From: Flavobacteriaceae bacterium
GTDB taxonomy: Bacteria > Bacteroidota > Bacteroidia > Flavobacteriales > Flavobacteriaceae
NCBI GenBank assembly: GCA_022424955.1
Contig: JAKMGK010000089.1
Coordinates: 1 to 35,032 of the forward strand
Length of the DNA: 35,032 bases
Direction of reading: 5' to 3'
Below, piece by piece: positions 19,302 through 28,273 of this stretch (positions are counted from its first letter, which is position 1; every line of letters begins with the position of its first letter). The notes beneath the pieces were generated by a model that saw only the letters and a program-made list of their open reading frames with translations, had not been told where the DNA came from and searched no databases. Position numbers and translations under genes: made by a program.

Positions 19302-20912
19302 TTATTCTGGTAATTGAATCCAGCTAAATTCTAGCTTTAAGGGATCCAATTGTTCAAAAAGTAAGTGGAGTAAATCTTCGCCATGCGACAAATAAAATTC
19401 AAAGAAGTTGGACTGCCTTTCTTGGAGAGAATTGTTAGGAAAAAGCATTTCATGCAAAAGGGTAAGTCGTTGAACATGATCGACTAATTTTTTCTTTTGG
19501 GCGTTGAGTAAACGCTTTTCAAGGGCGTCTATCCCGTTAAATTGCTTTTGCTTTTGAGCTTTTACTGTCCCTTCAAAAGAAGGATCGGTTGACTGGACTA
19601 GACTTTCTAAATATTCAAATTGTTCTTCCAGTTTTTCTTTTAAAAACTGAAGATCTAAATCGATATTACTAATCTGCCTTATTTTTTTATTAATGAGCGC
19701 AGTTCGATTTAAAAATAGTTCTTCTTTATCGAGATCGAGTTGTTTGATTTTCCTTATTGTCTTTTGGGTCGCTAATACAGCAGAATTACGCAGTAATAGC
19801 AAAGGAAAAGGCACTGCTTCTTTTTTAAAAAACGCTTTGAGTTCTAACCAATAGGCAATTTCTCCCCCTCCCCCTATATAGCAAAGGTTAGGTAAAATAA
19901 CTTCTTGATACAAAGGGCGCATTAAAACATTAGGCGAAAAACGCTCTGGATGATTTTCTACTTCTGCCCAAAGTGCTTCTTTGGTAAAAGTAGTATTGCT
20001 CTCTGTTGTGGCATAAGCGGTCGGGGTCTTAACGATGCGCTCACGCAGTTTATCTGTGAGATAAAATAAGTTGATCTCTCTAGGGTTGACTTGTGGGGCA
20101 TATTGGTCAGAATAATTCGTTTGAATCTTTTCAATGGTTCCTTCAACTGCGACTTTACAATGGTGATGTTCTAGGTCATTTTTAATCTGGGAGACAAAAC
20201 AAGCCTTTAGGTCTTTTCTATCTGCATCGAGAATCACTAACCCTTCTTCCCCAAAAAAATGATGTACCAGCTTTTGGGTCGCCTCGCCTAGATTAGCGGC
20301 AGTGCGATAAGTCTTTTGTATAATTGCTTTTATCTCTTTTGCACGGTCACTATCGCCCAGTAACTTTTCAAAAATATCGAGTAAAGGGCCTAAGGAGGCT
20401 AAGGATAAACGGCCTACTGGACCCTGACTTTGTTCGTTCCATTGTAGTTTCTTTCCTTGAAAAAAGAAATAAGAAATTTCTTCAAAATCGTGATCTTCAG
20501 TCGCCATCCAATACAACGGGACAAAATCAAATTGCGGGTACTTTTGCTTGAGCTGTTTACACTGTTTAATGGTCGAAATGATTTTATAAAAAAAATAAAG
20601 CGGCCCGGTGAATAAATTAAGCTGATGCCCTGTTGTAACGGTAAAGGTGGTTTCTTTTGCTAAAAGCGAGAGTTGTGCATCAACTTTCTTAGGTGAAGAT
20701 AGTCCTTGGTATTGCGCTCTTAAAGCTTTGATCAATGTTTCCCGTGTAGATAAAGCGTAATGTTTTTGCTTTACTGCAATCTGTTTTTCAAATTCTTCTA
20801 AACGAACTGGTCCTGAAACCAAAGACTCAAGAGCAGGATGTCCTTCAATGAGGTCGCAAATTAAGGAAGAAAAATAGCCTGTATTTCGATAAGGAATACG
20901 GGTTAATGCCAT
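19302..20912 (-). CDS. bshC: Bacillithiol biosynthesis cysteine-adding enzyme BshC
   Basis: Adds cysteine to glucosaminyl-malate in the last step of bacillithiol synthesis, the low-molecular-weight thiol used by Firmicutes and many Bacteroidetes in place of glutathione. The 536-residue length is normal. Typical BshC stretches are visible: IPYRNTGYFSSL near the N-terminus, TTGHQLNLFTGPLYFFYK, PLYWMATEDHDFEEI, a central NLCYIGGGGEIAYWLELKAFF, and a long C-terminal coiled coil. bshA and bshB are not in the window. It is divergent from the M14 peptidase and upstream of guaA (59 bases). Confidence 0.96.
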   Translation of the reverse strand: MALTRIPYRNTGYFSSLICDLIEGHPALESLVSGPVRLEEFEKQIAVKQKHYALSTRETLIKALRAQYQGLSSPKKVDAQLSLLAKETTFTVTTGHQLNLFTGPLYFFYKIISTIKQCKQLKQKYPQFDFVPLYWMATEDHDFEEISYFFFQGKKLQWNEQSQGPVGRLSLASLGPLLDIFEKLLGDSDRAKEIKAIIQKTYRTAANLGEATQKLVHHFFGEEGLVILDADRKDLKACFVSQIKNDLEHHHCKVAVEGTIEKIQTNYSDQYAPQVNPREINLFYLTDKLRERIVKTPTAYATTESNTTFTKEALWAEVENHPERFSPNVLMRPLYQEVILPNLCYIGGGGEIAYWLELKAFFKKEAVPFPLLLLRNSAVLATQKTIRKIKQLDLDKEELFLNRTALINKKIRQISNIDLDLQFLKEKLEEQFEYLESLVQSTDPSFEGTVKAQKQKQFNGIDALEKRLLNAQKKKLVDHVQRLTLLHEMLFPNNSLQERQSNFFEFYLSHGEDLLHLLFEQLDPLKLEFSWIQLPE

Positions 20913-20931
20913 AGCTAGGTTTTATCCTGTT

Positions 20932-20984
20932 AAAGATATTCCATCTCTATAGAATAAAAAAGATATAGGAGAAATTATATCTTT
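20932..20984. promoter_or_regulatory. Three AAAGATAT boxes in the bshC / M14 peptidase intergenic region
   Basis: AAAGATAT occurs at 20932-20939 and 20959-20966, and inverted (ATATCTTT) at 20977-20984. The last two extend to a perfect 9-bp inverted repeat, AAAGATATA-8-TATATCTTT. The outer copies also create TATCTTTA on each strand, one mismatch from the -7 consensus, at 20931-20938 (towards bshC) and 20978-20985 (towards the peptidase). It could be an operator or simply AT-rich promoter sequence. Confidence 0.35.
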
Positions 20985-21005
20985 ACCAACCTATTAATAC
21001 ACACG

Positions 21006-23453
21006 ATGAAAAAAATACTTTCTTTACTCGCCTTACTGCTCATTTTCAATGGTCAAGCACAATTACAGTCTCCCGCCGAATTCTTAGGCTATGAATTAGG
21101 GACACAATTCACCCGTCATCACCAGGTCATAGATTATGTAAAACATGTAGCAGAAAACTCTGCTCTAGCAACAACCGCATCTTATGGAAAGACTTATGAA
21201 GGAAGAACCCTACAACTGGTTTATCTCTCTTCTGCAGAAAATTTAGAACAACTAGAGACCTTGCGTAAGGATCATTTGAGAAGTATCGGCTATGAAGCGG
21301 GCGCAAAAGAAAGTGAGAAAGACTTTAGTGTAGTATGGCTAAGTTATAATGTGCATGGTAATGAGTCAACCAGTACTGAAGCTGCGCTTAAAACCCTTCA
21401 TACCCTCGTGACAGAAAAGCAGGCATGGCTGAAAAAGCTTGTTGTCATCATGGATCCATGTATTAACCCAGATGGGAGAGACCGTTATGTCAACTGGTAC
21501 AATCAAGTAAAAAGCACTCCATTTGATATAGATCCAAACGCCAATGAACATTATGAAGACTGGCCAGGTGGGAGATACAATCACTACTACCACGACCTTA
21601 ATAGAGATTGGGCATGGTTAAGTCAAGTTGAAAGCCAGCAGCGTTTACCGCATTACCTCTCATGGATGCCACAAATTCATGTTGATTTTCACGAACAAGG
21701 GGTCGATAGTCCTTACTATTTTGCTCCAGCGGTAGAACCTTATCATGAAATTTTAACTGATTTTCAAAGGGACTTCCAGGTGACCATCGCAAAAAATCAC
21801 GCTAAATATTTCGATAAAGAAGGTTGGCTGTATTTTACAGATGATGTCTTTGACTTACTCTATCCAGGCTATGGAGATACTTATCCCATGTTTAATGGCG
21901 CCATAGGGATGACCTATGAACAAGGAGGAAGTGGTCGCGCAGGACTAGGGATTTTAAACAGTGTTGGCGACGTTTTGAGCTTAAAAGATCGCATTGCACA
22001 TCATTACACCAGTGGATTATCTACTGTTGAAGTCGCATATAATAATGTGCAAAAACTTAATCAAGAATTTCAAGACTACCACGCTAAGAAAAACAACAAG
22101 TATAAAGCTTATGTCCTTGAGGGGCAGGAAGATAAAATGGCGACCCTAACTGCATTGATGGAAGCGCACCAAATTCCTTTAAAAAAATTAACACAGCGCA
22201 CAAACGTTAAAGGAATAGAATACAGCAGTCAAAAAACAAAGAATACGGTCTTCTCTTCATCGGCAGTTGTGATAGACGGAACTGGAAAAAAGAACAACCT
22301 CGTTCAAGCTCTTTTTGAACCTAAAACCTATTATTCTGATTCTTTAACTTATGATATCACCTCATGGTCATTACCCTATGCGCATGGTTTAAAAGCAGTA
22401 GCAACAAATCAAAGTCTTAAAACTGTGGCTTTTGAAAAAGAAGCATTTGGTTCAACCATTGATCCTAATGCTTATGCCTATGCGGCGGAAAGAAAAAGCG
22501 TAGAAGACGGGAAATTATTGGCCGCTTTAATTAAGGCAGACCTCAGGGTATATTACAATCAAGAGCCTTTAAGCAATGGTGGAAAACGCTGGGATAGAGG
22601 GAGTGTTTTTGTTTTAAAAGGAGAAAACAAACACCTTCCTGATCTAGCCCAAACCCTTGAAGAAATCGTTGCAAAAACACAACAACCCATGCAGTCTCTT
22701 TCGTCTGGATTTTCTGATCAAGGTCCAGATTTAGGTTCTAATAAAATGCGCTTTATCTCCAATAAAAAAATCGGGATTTTAAAAAGCGATCGTGCAACTC
22801 CTGCGAGTTACGGAGAAATCTGGCATTTCTTTGAACAACAACTGGCTTATCCCTTAATGCAATTAAGTGAAAATCGCTTAAACGAAAGTTTCCTTCAAGA
22901 TTTAGATGTATTGATCATTCCTTCTGGTTATTATGGAAGTTTAATTGATCAAGCGGGTGAAAATGCTTTAGCGAAATGGACTCAAAAAGGAGGTAGAATT
23001 GTCGCTCTGGGTAATGCAGTGCGCAGTTTTGCAAATCACGAACAATTCTCGCTCAAGAAAAAAGCTAATCAAGATAAGGACGAAGAGGTCGCCTATGCCG
23101 ATCGTGAAAGAGAAAATATTCGCTCTTCCATTTATGGAAGCATATACAATACTACAGTAGATGCTACTCACCCACTTTCTACTGGCTTCGAGAACAGTTA
23201 CTTTACCCTTAAAACGTCTGCCACTGCTTATGAGCTACTCGATAATTTTGGAACGGCAGCATATTTAAGTAAAGGAGTCCAACCCTTTGCCGGTTTTAGT
23301 GGAGACAAAGCCATCAAGCTACAAAGCGAATCATTAATATTTGGAACAGAACGTTTTGGAAGAGGTTCTGTTGTCTATTTAGTAGACAATATACTCTATA
23401 GAAATTTTTGGGAAAATGGAAAATTGTGGCTGATCAATGCCATCTTTATGTAG
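21006..23453 (+). CDS. Secreted M14 family zinc carboxypeptidase with GATase-like C-terminal domain
   Basis: An 815-residue exported metallopeptidase with a signal peptide (about 1-19, ending NGQAQ). The M14 domain shows zinc ligands in VHGNEST (H117, E120) and VDFHEQG (H229), the substrate-carboxylate arginine in DLNRDW (R200), INPDGRDRY, and the general base in MTYEQGG (E305). The catalytic set is complete. The C-terminal third (about 590-815) contains YPLMQLSENRLNE, VLIIPSG and GGRIVALG. This resembles the class I glutamine-amidotransferase-like domain found in large Bacteroidetes M14 peptidases, without an obvious catalytic cysteine. It probably digests peptides in the periplasm or outside the cell. 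The LVIVD lipoprotein gene follows after 43 bases. Confidence 0.93.
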   Translation: MKKILSLLALLLIFNGQAQLQSPAEFLGYELGTQFTRHHQVIDYVKHVAENSALATTASYGKTYEGRTLQLVYLSSAENLEQLETLRKDHLRSIGYEAGAKESEKDFSVVWLSYNVHGNESTSTEAALKTLHTLVTEKQAWLKKLVVIMDPCINPDGRDRYVNWYNQVKSTPFDIDPNANEHYEDWPGGRYNHYYHDLNRDWAWLSQVESQQRLPHYLSWMPQIHVDFHEQGVDSPYYFAPAVEPYHEILTDFQRDFQVTIAKNHAKYFDKEGWLYFTDDVFDLLYPGYGDTYPMFNGAIGMTYEQGGSGRAGLGILNSVGDVLSLKDRIAHHYTSGLSTVEVAYNNVQKLNQEFQDYHAKKNNKYKAYVLEGQEDKMATLTALMEAHQIPLKKLTQRTNVKGIEYSSQKTKNTVFSSSAVVIDGTGKKNNLVQALFEPKTYYSDSLTYDITSWSLPYAHGLKAVATNQSLKTVAFEKEAFGSTIDPNAYAYAAERKSVEDGKLLAALIKADLRVYYNQEPLSNGGKRWDRGSVFVLKGENKHLPDLAQTLEEIVAKTQQPMQSLSSGFSDQGPDLGSNKMRFISNKKIGILKSDRATPASYGEIWHFFEQQLAYPLMQLSENRLNESFLQDLDVLIIPSGYYGSLIDQAGENALAKWTQKGGRIVALGNAVRSFANHEQFSLKKKANQDKDEEVAYADRERENIRSSIYGSIYNTTVDATHPLSTGFENSYFTLKTSATAYELLDNFGTAAYLSKGVQPFAGFSGDKAIKLQSESLIFGTERFGRGSVVYLVDNILYRNFWENGKLWLINAIFM

Positions 23454-23496
23454 TCGATGGCATAAATTTTGCATTATATTTTCAAAATAGTTCAAA

Positions 23497-24813
23497 ATGA
23501 AAAGATTTGATTTTTTGATGATTAGGGTTCTTGGTTTTTGTTTACTACTGGCCTCTTGTAGCTTATTTAAAGATGAAATCATCGATGATCGCGAAATGGT
23601 GGAGGTGGCCTATTTTGTACCACAATATGAAACCACTGCGCAATTAGCGGCAAAAGTAATAGTAGAGTCGCCAAAAGATTATGCAGAGGCAGGAAAAATA
23701 GTCACCTATCAAAATTATATTTTCATCAATAAACCTAATGAAGGAGTCCATGTGGTTGATAACAGTAATCCTGCTGCTCCTGTCAATCTTCATTTCATTA
23801 ATATCCCGGGATCTTTAGACTTGACCATTATCGATGATCATTTGTACAGTGATATGTTTTCTGCATTAGTTGTCTTTGATATTAGCGATGTGACCCAACC
23901 AGATTTGATTGAAGATTTTACAGTAGAAGAAGTATTTTATTACAATCCTTACAGAACACTTGATACCGCAATACGTCTAGGAGAAAGCTTTGCTTACACC
24001 CAATATGAGTCTATTGATGATAGCCGGGGAATTGTAACGGGCTGGGAAGTTGTGATTAGGCAAGAACCGCTGGAAGAACAAATCAGCTATTTAAGACTAG
24101 AAGATGCAACTATCGCAGAAACGGCTAGCTCTGATCAAGCGAACGAGTTTAACGAGGTTTCTACTGCAGGATCCATGACCCGCTTTTTACCCATTGGTCG
24201 CTATTTATATACCATCAATTTTAATGAATTAGTGTTGTTTTCCATTGGTGATAATTACCAACCCACTCGTTTTGCTAGATTAGACACCGGCACGCAAGCA
24301 GAAACTTTATTTCAATTAAACGACCTACTTTTTGTGGGCTCGACTACTGGAATGTTAATGTATGATGTTACCAGTCCTAGTAACCCCAATTACCTCAACA
24401 GTATCGAACATTTTAGAAGTTGTGATCCTGTAGTAGCAGACGAAAATTATGCTTATGTTACTTTAAGAGGAGGAACCAACTGTTTCACAGAAACCAATGA
24501 ATTACAGATTATCGATATCCGTACTCCCGAAGAACTTAGCGTGGTAGCAAGACAAGTGATGTTTAATCCACATGGTCTAGCTATTCACGAAGACTATTTA
24601 TTGGTCTGTGATGGTACTGCTGGGTTAAAAGTAGTAGATGTAACTAATAGAAATGAGCCCGAAATATTATCGACAGATAATATCCCTTTTGCCTATGATA
24701 TCATTGTTGACTTTCCCAGCGCTATCGTGGTAGGAGAAGGTGTTTTATATCAATACGATCTCTCTAATTTGCCAGAGATTGTCAAAACAAACGAGTTAGT
24801 ATTAACCAATTAA
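23497..24813 (+). CDS. LVIVD-repeat lipoprotein (beta-propeller-like)
   Basis: A 438-residue protein with a lipoprotein signal (LGFCLLLASCS; lipobox cysteine near residue 21). It has repeated blades of the LVIVD type: YIFINKPNEGVHVVDNSNPAAPV, LVVFDISDVTQPD, LMYDVTSPSNPNYL, LQIIDIRTPEEL, LKVVDVTNRNEPE. LVIVD repeats form a beta-propeller and occur in Bacteroidetes surface proteins; no enzymatic role is known to me. An acidic stretch follows the lipobox (KDEIIDDREM), away from position +2. It may be cotranscribed with the M14 peptidase. Its stop overlaps the rimO stop (TTAA). Confidence 0.85.
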   Translation: MKRFDFLMIRVLGFCLLLASCSLFKDEIIDDREMVEVAYFVPQYETTAQLAAKVIVESPKDYAEAGKIVTYQNYIFINKPNEGVHVVDNSNPAAPVNLHFINIPGSLDLTIIDDHLYSDMFSALVVFDISDVTQPDLIEDFTVEEVFYYNPYRTLDTAIRLGESFAYTQYESIDDSRGIVTGWEVVIRQEPLEEQISYLRLEDATIAETASSDQANEFNEVSTAGSMTRFLPIGRYLYTINFNELVLFSIGDNYQPTRFARLDTGTQAETLFQLNDLLFVGSTTGMLMYDVTSPSNPNYLNSIEHFRSCDPVVADENYAYVTLRGGTNCFTETNELQIIDIRTPEELSVVARQVMFNPHGLAIHEDYLLVCDGTAGLKVVDVTNRNEPEILSTDNIPFAYDIIVDFPSAIVVGEGVLYQYDLSNLPEIVKTNELVLTN

Positions 24814-26114
24814 CTGACTGGTTCAGCATAAAGATCAAAGTCGGCCGCTTCTGTGATTTTAAGTGTCACAAATTCACCTTGCTTGAGGTAATATTTTGAA
24901 GCATCCACTAAAACTTCATTATCCACATCTGGAGAATCCATTTCTGTTCTGCCCACAAAATAATTTCCTTCTTTGCGATCAATGATACAGCGATAAGTAT
25001 TCCCCACCTTTTCTTGATTCAATTCCCAAGAGATTTGTGATTGTACTTCCATGATCTCTGAAGAACGACGTTGCTTCTCCTCTTCTGGAATATCGTCTTC
25101 TAAATCAAAGGCATTTGTATTTTCTTCGTGAGAATAAGTAAAGCAGCCCAAGCGTTCAAAACGCATGTCTTTCACCCAGTGTTTTAATTCTTCAAAGTTG
25201 GCTTCTGTCTCCCCAGGGTAGCCTACAATTAAGCTAGTACGTAGGGTAATACCCGGGACAGCGGCTCTAAAATCTTTTAATAATTGTGTGGTTTTTTGCT
25301 TTGTCGTCCCCCTGCGCATTGATTTTAAGACGCTATCTGTAATGTGCTGTAAAGGAATATCGAGATAATTACACACTTTAGGCTCTTGTTTCATTACCTC
25401 AAGGACATCCATAGGAAAACCCGTGGGGAAGGCATAATGCATACGGATCCACTCTATTCCCTCTACCTTTACAAGGGCTTTAAGCAATTCTGCAAGATGG
25501 CGCTTTTTATAAATATCTAAACCATAATAAGTTAAATCCTGTGCAATTAAAATCAATTCTTTTACGCCATCTCTCGCCAGGTTTTCTGCTTGTTTGACGA
25601 GATCTTCAATGGGAGTAGAACGATGTTTCCCTCGCATTAGAGGAATCGCACAGAACGAGCATGGACGATCACAACCTTCAGAGATTTTAAAATAAGCATA
25701 ATTTTTTGGGGTGGTCGTAATACGTTCTCCTAGTAATTCATGCTTATAATCCGCCTCAAGTGCTTTTAGTAACTGTGGTAATTCGCTCGTGCCAAAATAT
25801 TGATCGACCTGCGGAATTTCTTCTTGAAGATCTGGCTTGTACCTTTCGCTTAAACAACCGGTAACAAAAACCTTATCGAGTTCTCCAGCTTCTTTTCTCT
25901 TGATATTATCTAAAATAGTATTGACCGATTCTTCTTTGGCATTATCTATAAAGCCACAGGTATTGATCACAACAATATTTCCTTCTTCTTCATGGACCAC
26001 CTCTTTCCCACTGGCTTTGAGTTGTCCCATCAATACTTCTGAATCGTAAATATTTTTAGAACACCCCAGGGTGATGACATTAATCTTATTCTGCTTAGTA
26101 CTTTTTGTACGCAT
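24810..26114 (-). CDS. rimO: Ribosomal protein S12 methylthiotransferase RimO
   Basis: A radical-SAM methylthiotransferase that modifies a conserved aspartate of ribosomal protein uS12 (Asp88 in E. coli). The 434 residues have the UPF0004 domain with three cysteines (C18 in TLGCSKN, C53 in NTCGFI, C87 in TGCLSERY) for one iron-sulfur cluster. The radical-SAM motif CDRPCSFC (C148, C152, C155) holds the second cluster, and a C-terminal TRAM domain follows. LGCSKN rather than the MiaB-type LGCQMN supports RimO. The start overlaps the upstream hydrolase stop by one base (TAATG), suggesting coupled translation. Confidence 0.96.
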   Translation of the reverse strand: MRTKSTKQNKINVITLGCSKNIYDSEVLMGQLKASGKEVVHEEEGNIVVINTCGFIDNAKEESVNTILDNIKRKEAGELDKVFVTGCLSERYKPDLQEEIPQVDQYFGTSELPQLLKALEADYKHELLGERITTTPKNYAYFKISEGCDRPCSFCAIPLMRGKHRSTPIEDLVKQAENLARDGVKELILIAQDLTYYGLDIYKKRHLAELLKALVKVEGIEWIRMHYAFPTGFPMDVLEVMKQEPKVCNYLDIPLQHITDSVLKSMRRGTTKQKTTQLLKDFRAAVPGITLRTSLIVGYPGETEANFEELKHWVKDMRFERLGCFTYSHEENTNAFDLEDDIPEEEKQRRSSEIMEVQSQISWELNQEKVGNTYRCIIDRKEGNYFVGRTEMDSPDVDNEVLVDASKYYLKQGEFVTLKITEAADFDLYAEPVS

Positions 26115-27100
26115 TAGTTTAAAATACGGTTTAAAAATTTCAGGGTAGCTTCTCTTACCCCCTCGTGGTTACCTGACACTAATTCACTCGCAATTTCGTG
26201 GGCTCCAGTAGCAGGAAAAGCCATTTCTTCTTTCAACTCATTAGGCGTTCCTAATTCCTTAAACATTTGTTTCATGGCAGCGACAGAAACAGTGGGGTCT
26301 TGTTCTTGCTCATTTTTATAATAAAAGCCTGAAAAAACAGGAACGGTCACTTTTACAAAGGTCTCTGGCACCATGGCTGTTTCCAATAATTTTTGCATGT
26401 GTACCACCGCTTCTAAACGATAGCGCATTGTCCAGAACTGGGCTTTTTCTGGGATACTGTTTTTCACATGATGATATTCTCCTCCTTCAACTTGTCTTAC
26501 AATTTGTAGCCCCCAAGGTAAGGTGGCGACAAAATCAAGGGGGTGATTAATTCTAATATTAGGAGCATATAGTACTAGTGCGGCTAACTCTGGGTGCTGT
26601 GCAGCTAATGCTAGTGCAAGGGTACATCCAGTAGATGTTCCCATTAAAATCACTTTTTTCCCTATTAATTTGCCTACGGCCAAAGCTTCTCTGGCAGAGT
26701 CCAGTGACTTTTCACCGTTGTAATTCGCTAAACCTTCTTGCGTGTCTAGACCGTGATCATACAATCTTGGTAAATAAATATTTGCACCTAAGACTTTAGC
26801 AACCTCTTTGTGAACTGGTGTCCCATCTGCATTGCTTCCAGAAAATCCATGAAGATAAACAATGGCATAGGCTGTTTTTTGGGGAATGGAGTCTGCAAAG
26901 ATTAACTCAGACTCATTTCCTGGCTTGATGTTAGGGAAAGTCTCGTTTTGTTCTTGTACCCACTGAGGTAAATCGTTTAAACCAATGGATAATTCTGGTA
27001 AAGGCTTATTAATGACTGGAGCTTCTACCGTGGGACCCATGATAAAAATTACCACGGCCAAAAGCAACACCCCTAACAAGGATTTAAAAAATATTTTCAT
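26114..27100 (-). CDS. Membrane-anchored alpha/beta hydrolase
   Basis: A 328-residue protein whose N-terminus is one hydrophobic helix (about 5-23, LLGVLLLAVVIFIMG) without a clear cleavage site, so it is probably anchored with the enzyme domain in the periplasm. The hydrolase core has YLHGFSGS (oxyanion region), nucleophile GTSTGC (S156), a plausible acid near D268 and histidine in TGAHEIA (H301), a complete candidate triad. GxSxGC with a short lid resembles carboxylesterase/lipase-like members, but the substrate cannot be told. It sits between ftsY (5-base gap) and rimO (1-base overlap), so it is part of the same operon. Confidence 0.85.
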   Translation of the reverse strand: MKIFFKSLLGVLLLAVVIFIMGPTVEAPVINKPLPELSIGLNDLPQWVQEQNETFPNIKPGNESELIFADSIPQKTAYAIVYLHGFSGSNADGTPVHKEVAKVLGANIYLPRLYDHGLDTQEGLANYNGEKSLDSAREALAVGKLIGKKVILMGTSTGCTLALALAAQHPELAALVLYAPNIRINHPLDFVATLPWGLQIVRQVEGGEYHHVKNSIPEKAQFWTMRYRLEAVVHMQKLLETAMVPETFVKVTVPVFSGFYYKNEQEQDPTVSVAAMKQMFKELGTPNELKEEMAFPATGAHEIASELVSGNHEGVREATLKFLNRILN

Positions 27101-27105
27101 AATGA

Positions 27106-28056
27106 CTAATTAAAAAAGGAATGGACAAAAGCAGGACTGTTGAAGATTTTTAGATCCTCTATTCCTTCTCCTACCCCAATAAATTTTACGGGAATATTAA
27201 ATTGGTCTGAAATCCCCATGACGACGCCCCCTTTAGCAGTGCCGTCTAATTTTGTGATGGCCAGTGCGGTGACTTCAGTCGCGACGGTAAATTGTTTCGC
27301 CTGTTCAAAGGCATTTTGCCCTGTTGAGCCATCTAAAACCAATAAAACTTCATGTGGAGCTTCTGGAACGATTTTATCCATAACGCGTTTCACTTTAGTT
27401 AATTCGTTCATCAAATTGACTTTATTGTGTAAACGCCCAGCGGTATCGATCAAAACTACATCTGCTTTTTGACTCACCGCAGACTGCAAGGTGTCAAAAG
27501 CAACCGAAGCTGGATCACTCCCCATTTCTTGCTTGACTAAGGAAACGTTCGTACGGTCTGCCCAAACTTGTAGTTGATCTATCGCTCCAGCGCGAAAAGT
27601 ATCTGCAGCACCTAAAACCACTTTCTTTCCCGCTTGTGTAAATTGATGGGCAAGTTTCCCAATTGTAGTTGTTTTTCCTACCCCATTGACCCCCACGACC
27701 ATAATGACATGTGGACTGTTAGGATAATTTTTGTCAAAAGAAAAATCAGTTTCTTTTTCTTGAGCAGCTAGGATGGTTAAGATTTCTTCTTGTAAAATTT
27801 TACGTAAATCTTCTGTCCCTAAATATTTGTCCTTTGCTACCCTATTTTCAATTGCTTCGATGATCTTTAAAGTAGTGGGCACGCCTACATCTGCCGTAAT
27901 CAAGACTTCTTCAAGATCGTCAAGTAAATCTACATCAACAGTGGATCTTCCAGCTATCGCAGTGCTTAACTTCGAAAAGAAAGACTTCTTGGTAGTTTCA
28001 AGTCCCTTGTCTAATTGTTCATCTTTACCAGAAAATAGTTTCCCTAAAATACTCAT
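27106..28056 (-). CDS. ftsY: Signal recognition particle receptor FtsY
   Basis: The SRP-GTPase receptor that docks ribosome-SRP complexes at the membrane for co-translational insertion. The 316-residue form lacks the long acidic A domain of E. coli FtsY, as in many Bacteroidetes. It has the helical N domain (LDDLEEVLITADVG) and the G domain with GVNGVGKT (122-129), AADTFRAGAIDQL, DTAGRLHNK and TKLDGTAKGG. It lies just downstream of the ribosomal trio, but an intrinsic terminator intervenes, so full expression needs readthrough or a promoter I could not identify. Confidence 0.97.
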   Translation of the reverse strand: MSILGKLFSGKDEQLDKGLETTKKSFFSKLSTAIAGRSTVDVDLLDDLEEVLITADVGVPTTLKIIEAIENRVAKDKYLGTEDLRKILQEEILTILAAQEKETDFSFDKNYPNSPHVIMVVGVNGVGKTTTIGKLAHQFTQAGKKVVLGAADTFRAGAIDQLQVWADRTNVSLVKQEMGSDPASVAFDTLQSAVSQKADVVLIDTAGRLHNKVNLMNELTKVKRVMDKIVPEAPHEVLLVLDGSTGQNAFEQAKQFTVATEVTALAITKLDGTAKGGVVMGISDQFNIPVKFIGVGEGIEDLKIFNSPAFVHSFFN

Positions 28057-28061
28057 ATTGT

Positions 28062-28094
28062 TGTATAAAAAAAGCTACTGTAAAAGTAGCTTTT
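28062..28094 (-). terminator. Intrinsic terminator between the DUF4295 gene and ftsY (bidirectional-looking)
   Basis: AAAAGCTACT (28070-28079) and AGTAGCTTTT (28085-28094) form a perfect 10-bp stem with a 5-base loop. On the minus strand the hairpin runs into TTTTTTTATAC. On the plus strand it is followed by CTTTTG. It separates the ribosomal-protein genes from ftsY and may reduce ftsY transcription relative to them. Confidence 0.75.
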
Positions 28095-28118
28095 CTTTTG
28101 TACTATATAAAATAGTTT

Positions 28119-28271
28119 TTATTGTTTGCTCAACCAATCTTTTGCCTTGTCTGGAGCAATGATTGTTTCGACAAAGGAGTAAGATTTTGCATCTCCTTTT
28201 TTTACCATTTTAATGGCTTTTGTTAAACGCTTTGAGCCTGTCTGTAATGATGCTACTGATTTCTTTGCCAT
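28119..28271 (-). CDS. DUF4295 small basic protein, likely Bacteroidetes-specific ribosomal protein
   Basis: Missed by the ORF track because it is only 50 residues. The minus-strand ATG at 28271 gives MAKKSVASLQTGSKRLTKAI, then a lysine-rich helix, YSFVETIIAPD, and the end WLSKQ. I recognise this as DUF4295, a very basic protein found next to rpmB-rpmG throughout the Bacteroidetes. The published Flavobacterium johnsoniae ribosome structure reported a new large-subunit protein called bL38. I believe DUF4295 is that protein, but I recall this rather than verify it. The start is two bases after the rpmG stop and an intrinsic terminator follows 24 bases downstream, so it is the last gene of a ribosomal mini-operon. 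Confidence 0.92.
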   Translation of the reverse strand: MAKKSVASLQTGSKRLTKAIKMVKKGDAKSYSFVETIIAPDKAKDWLSKQ

Positions 28272-28273
28272 AA

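Noticed and set aside
27140-27472. Plus-strand 110-residue ORF opposite ftsY
   Set aside because: Antisense shadow of a highly conserved gene, with serine-rich, unstructured composition.
27773-28162. Plus-strand 129-residue ORF opposite ftsY and the DUF4295 gene
   Set aside because: It crosses the terminator hairpin and antisenses two real genes; the composition is that of a shadow ORF.
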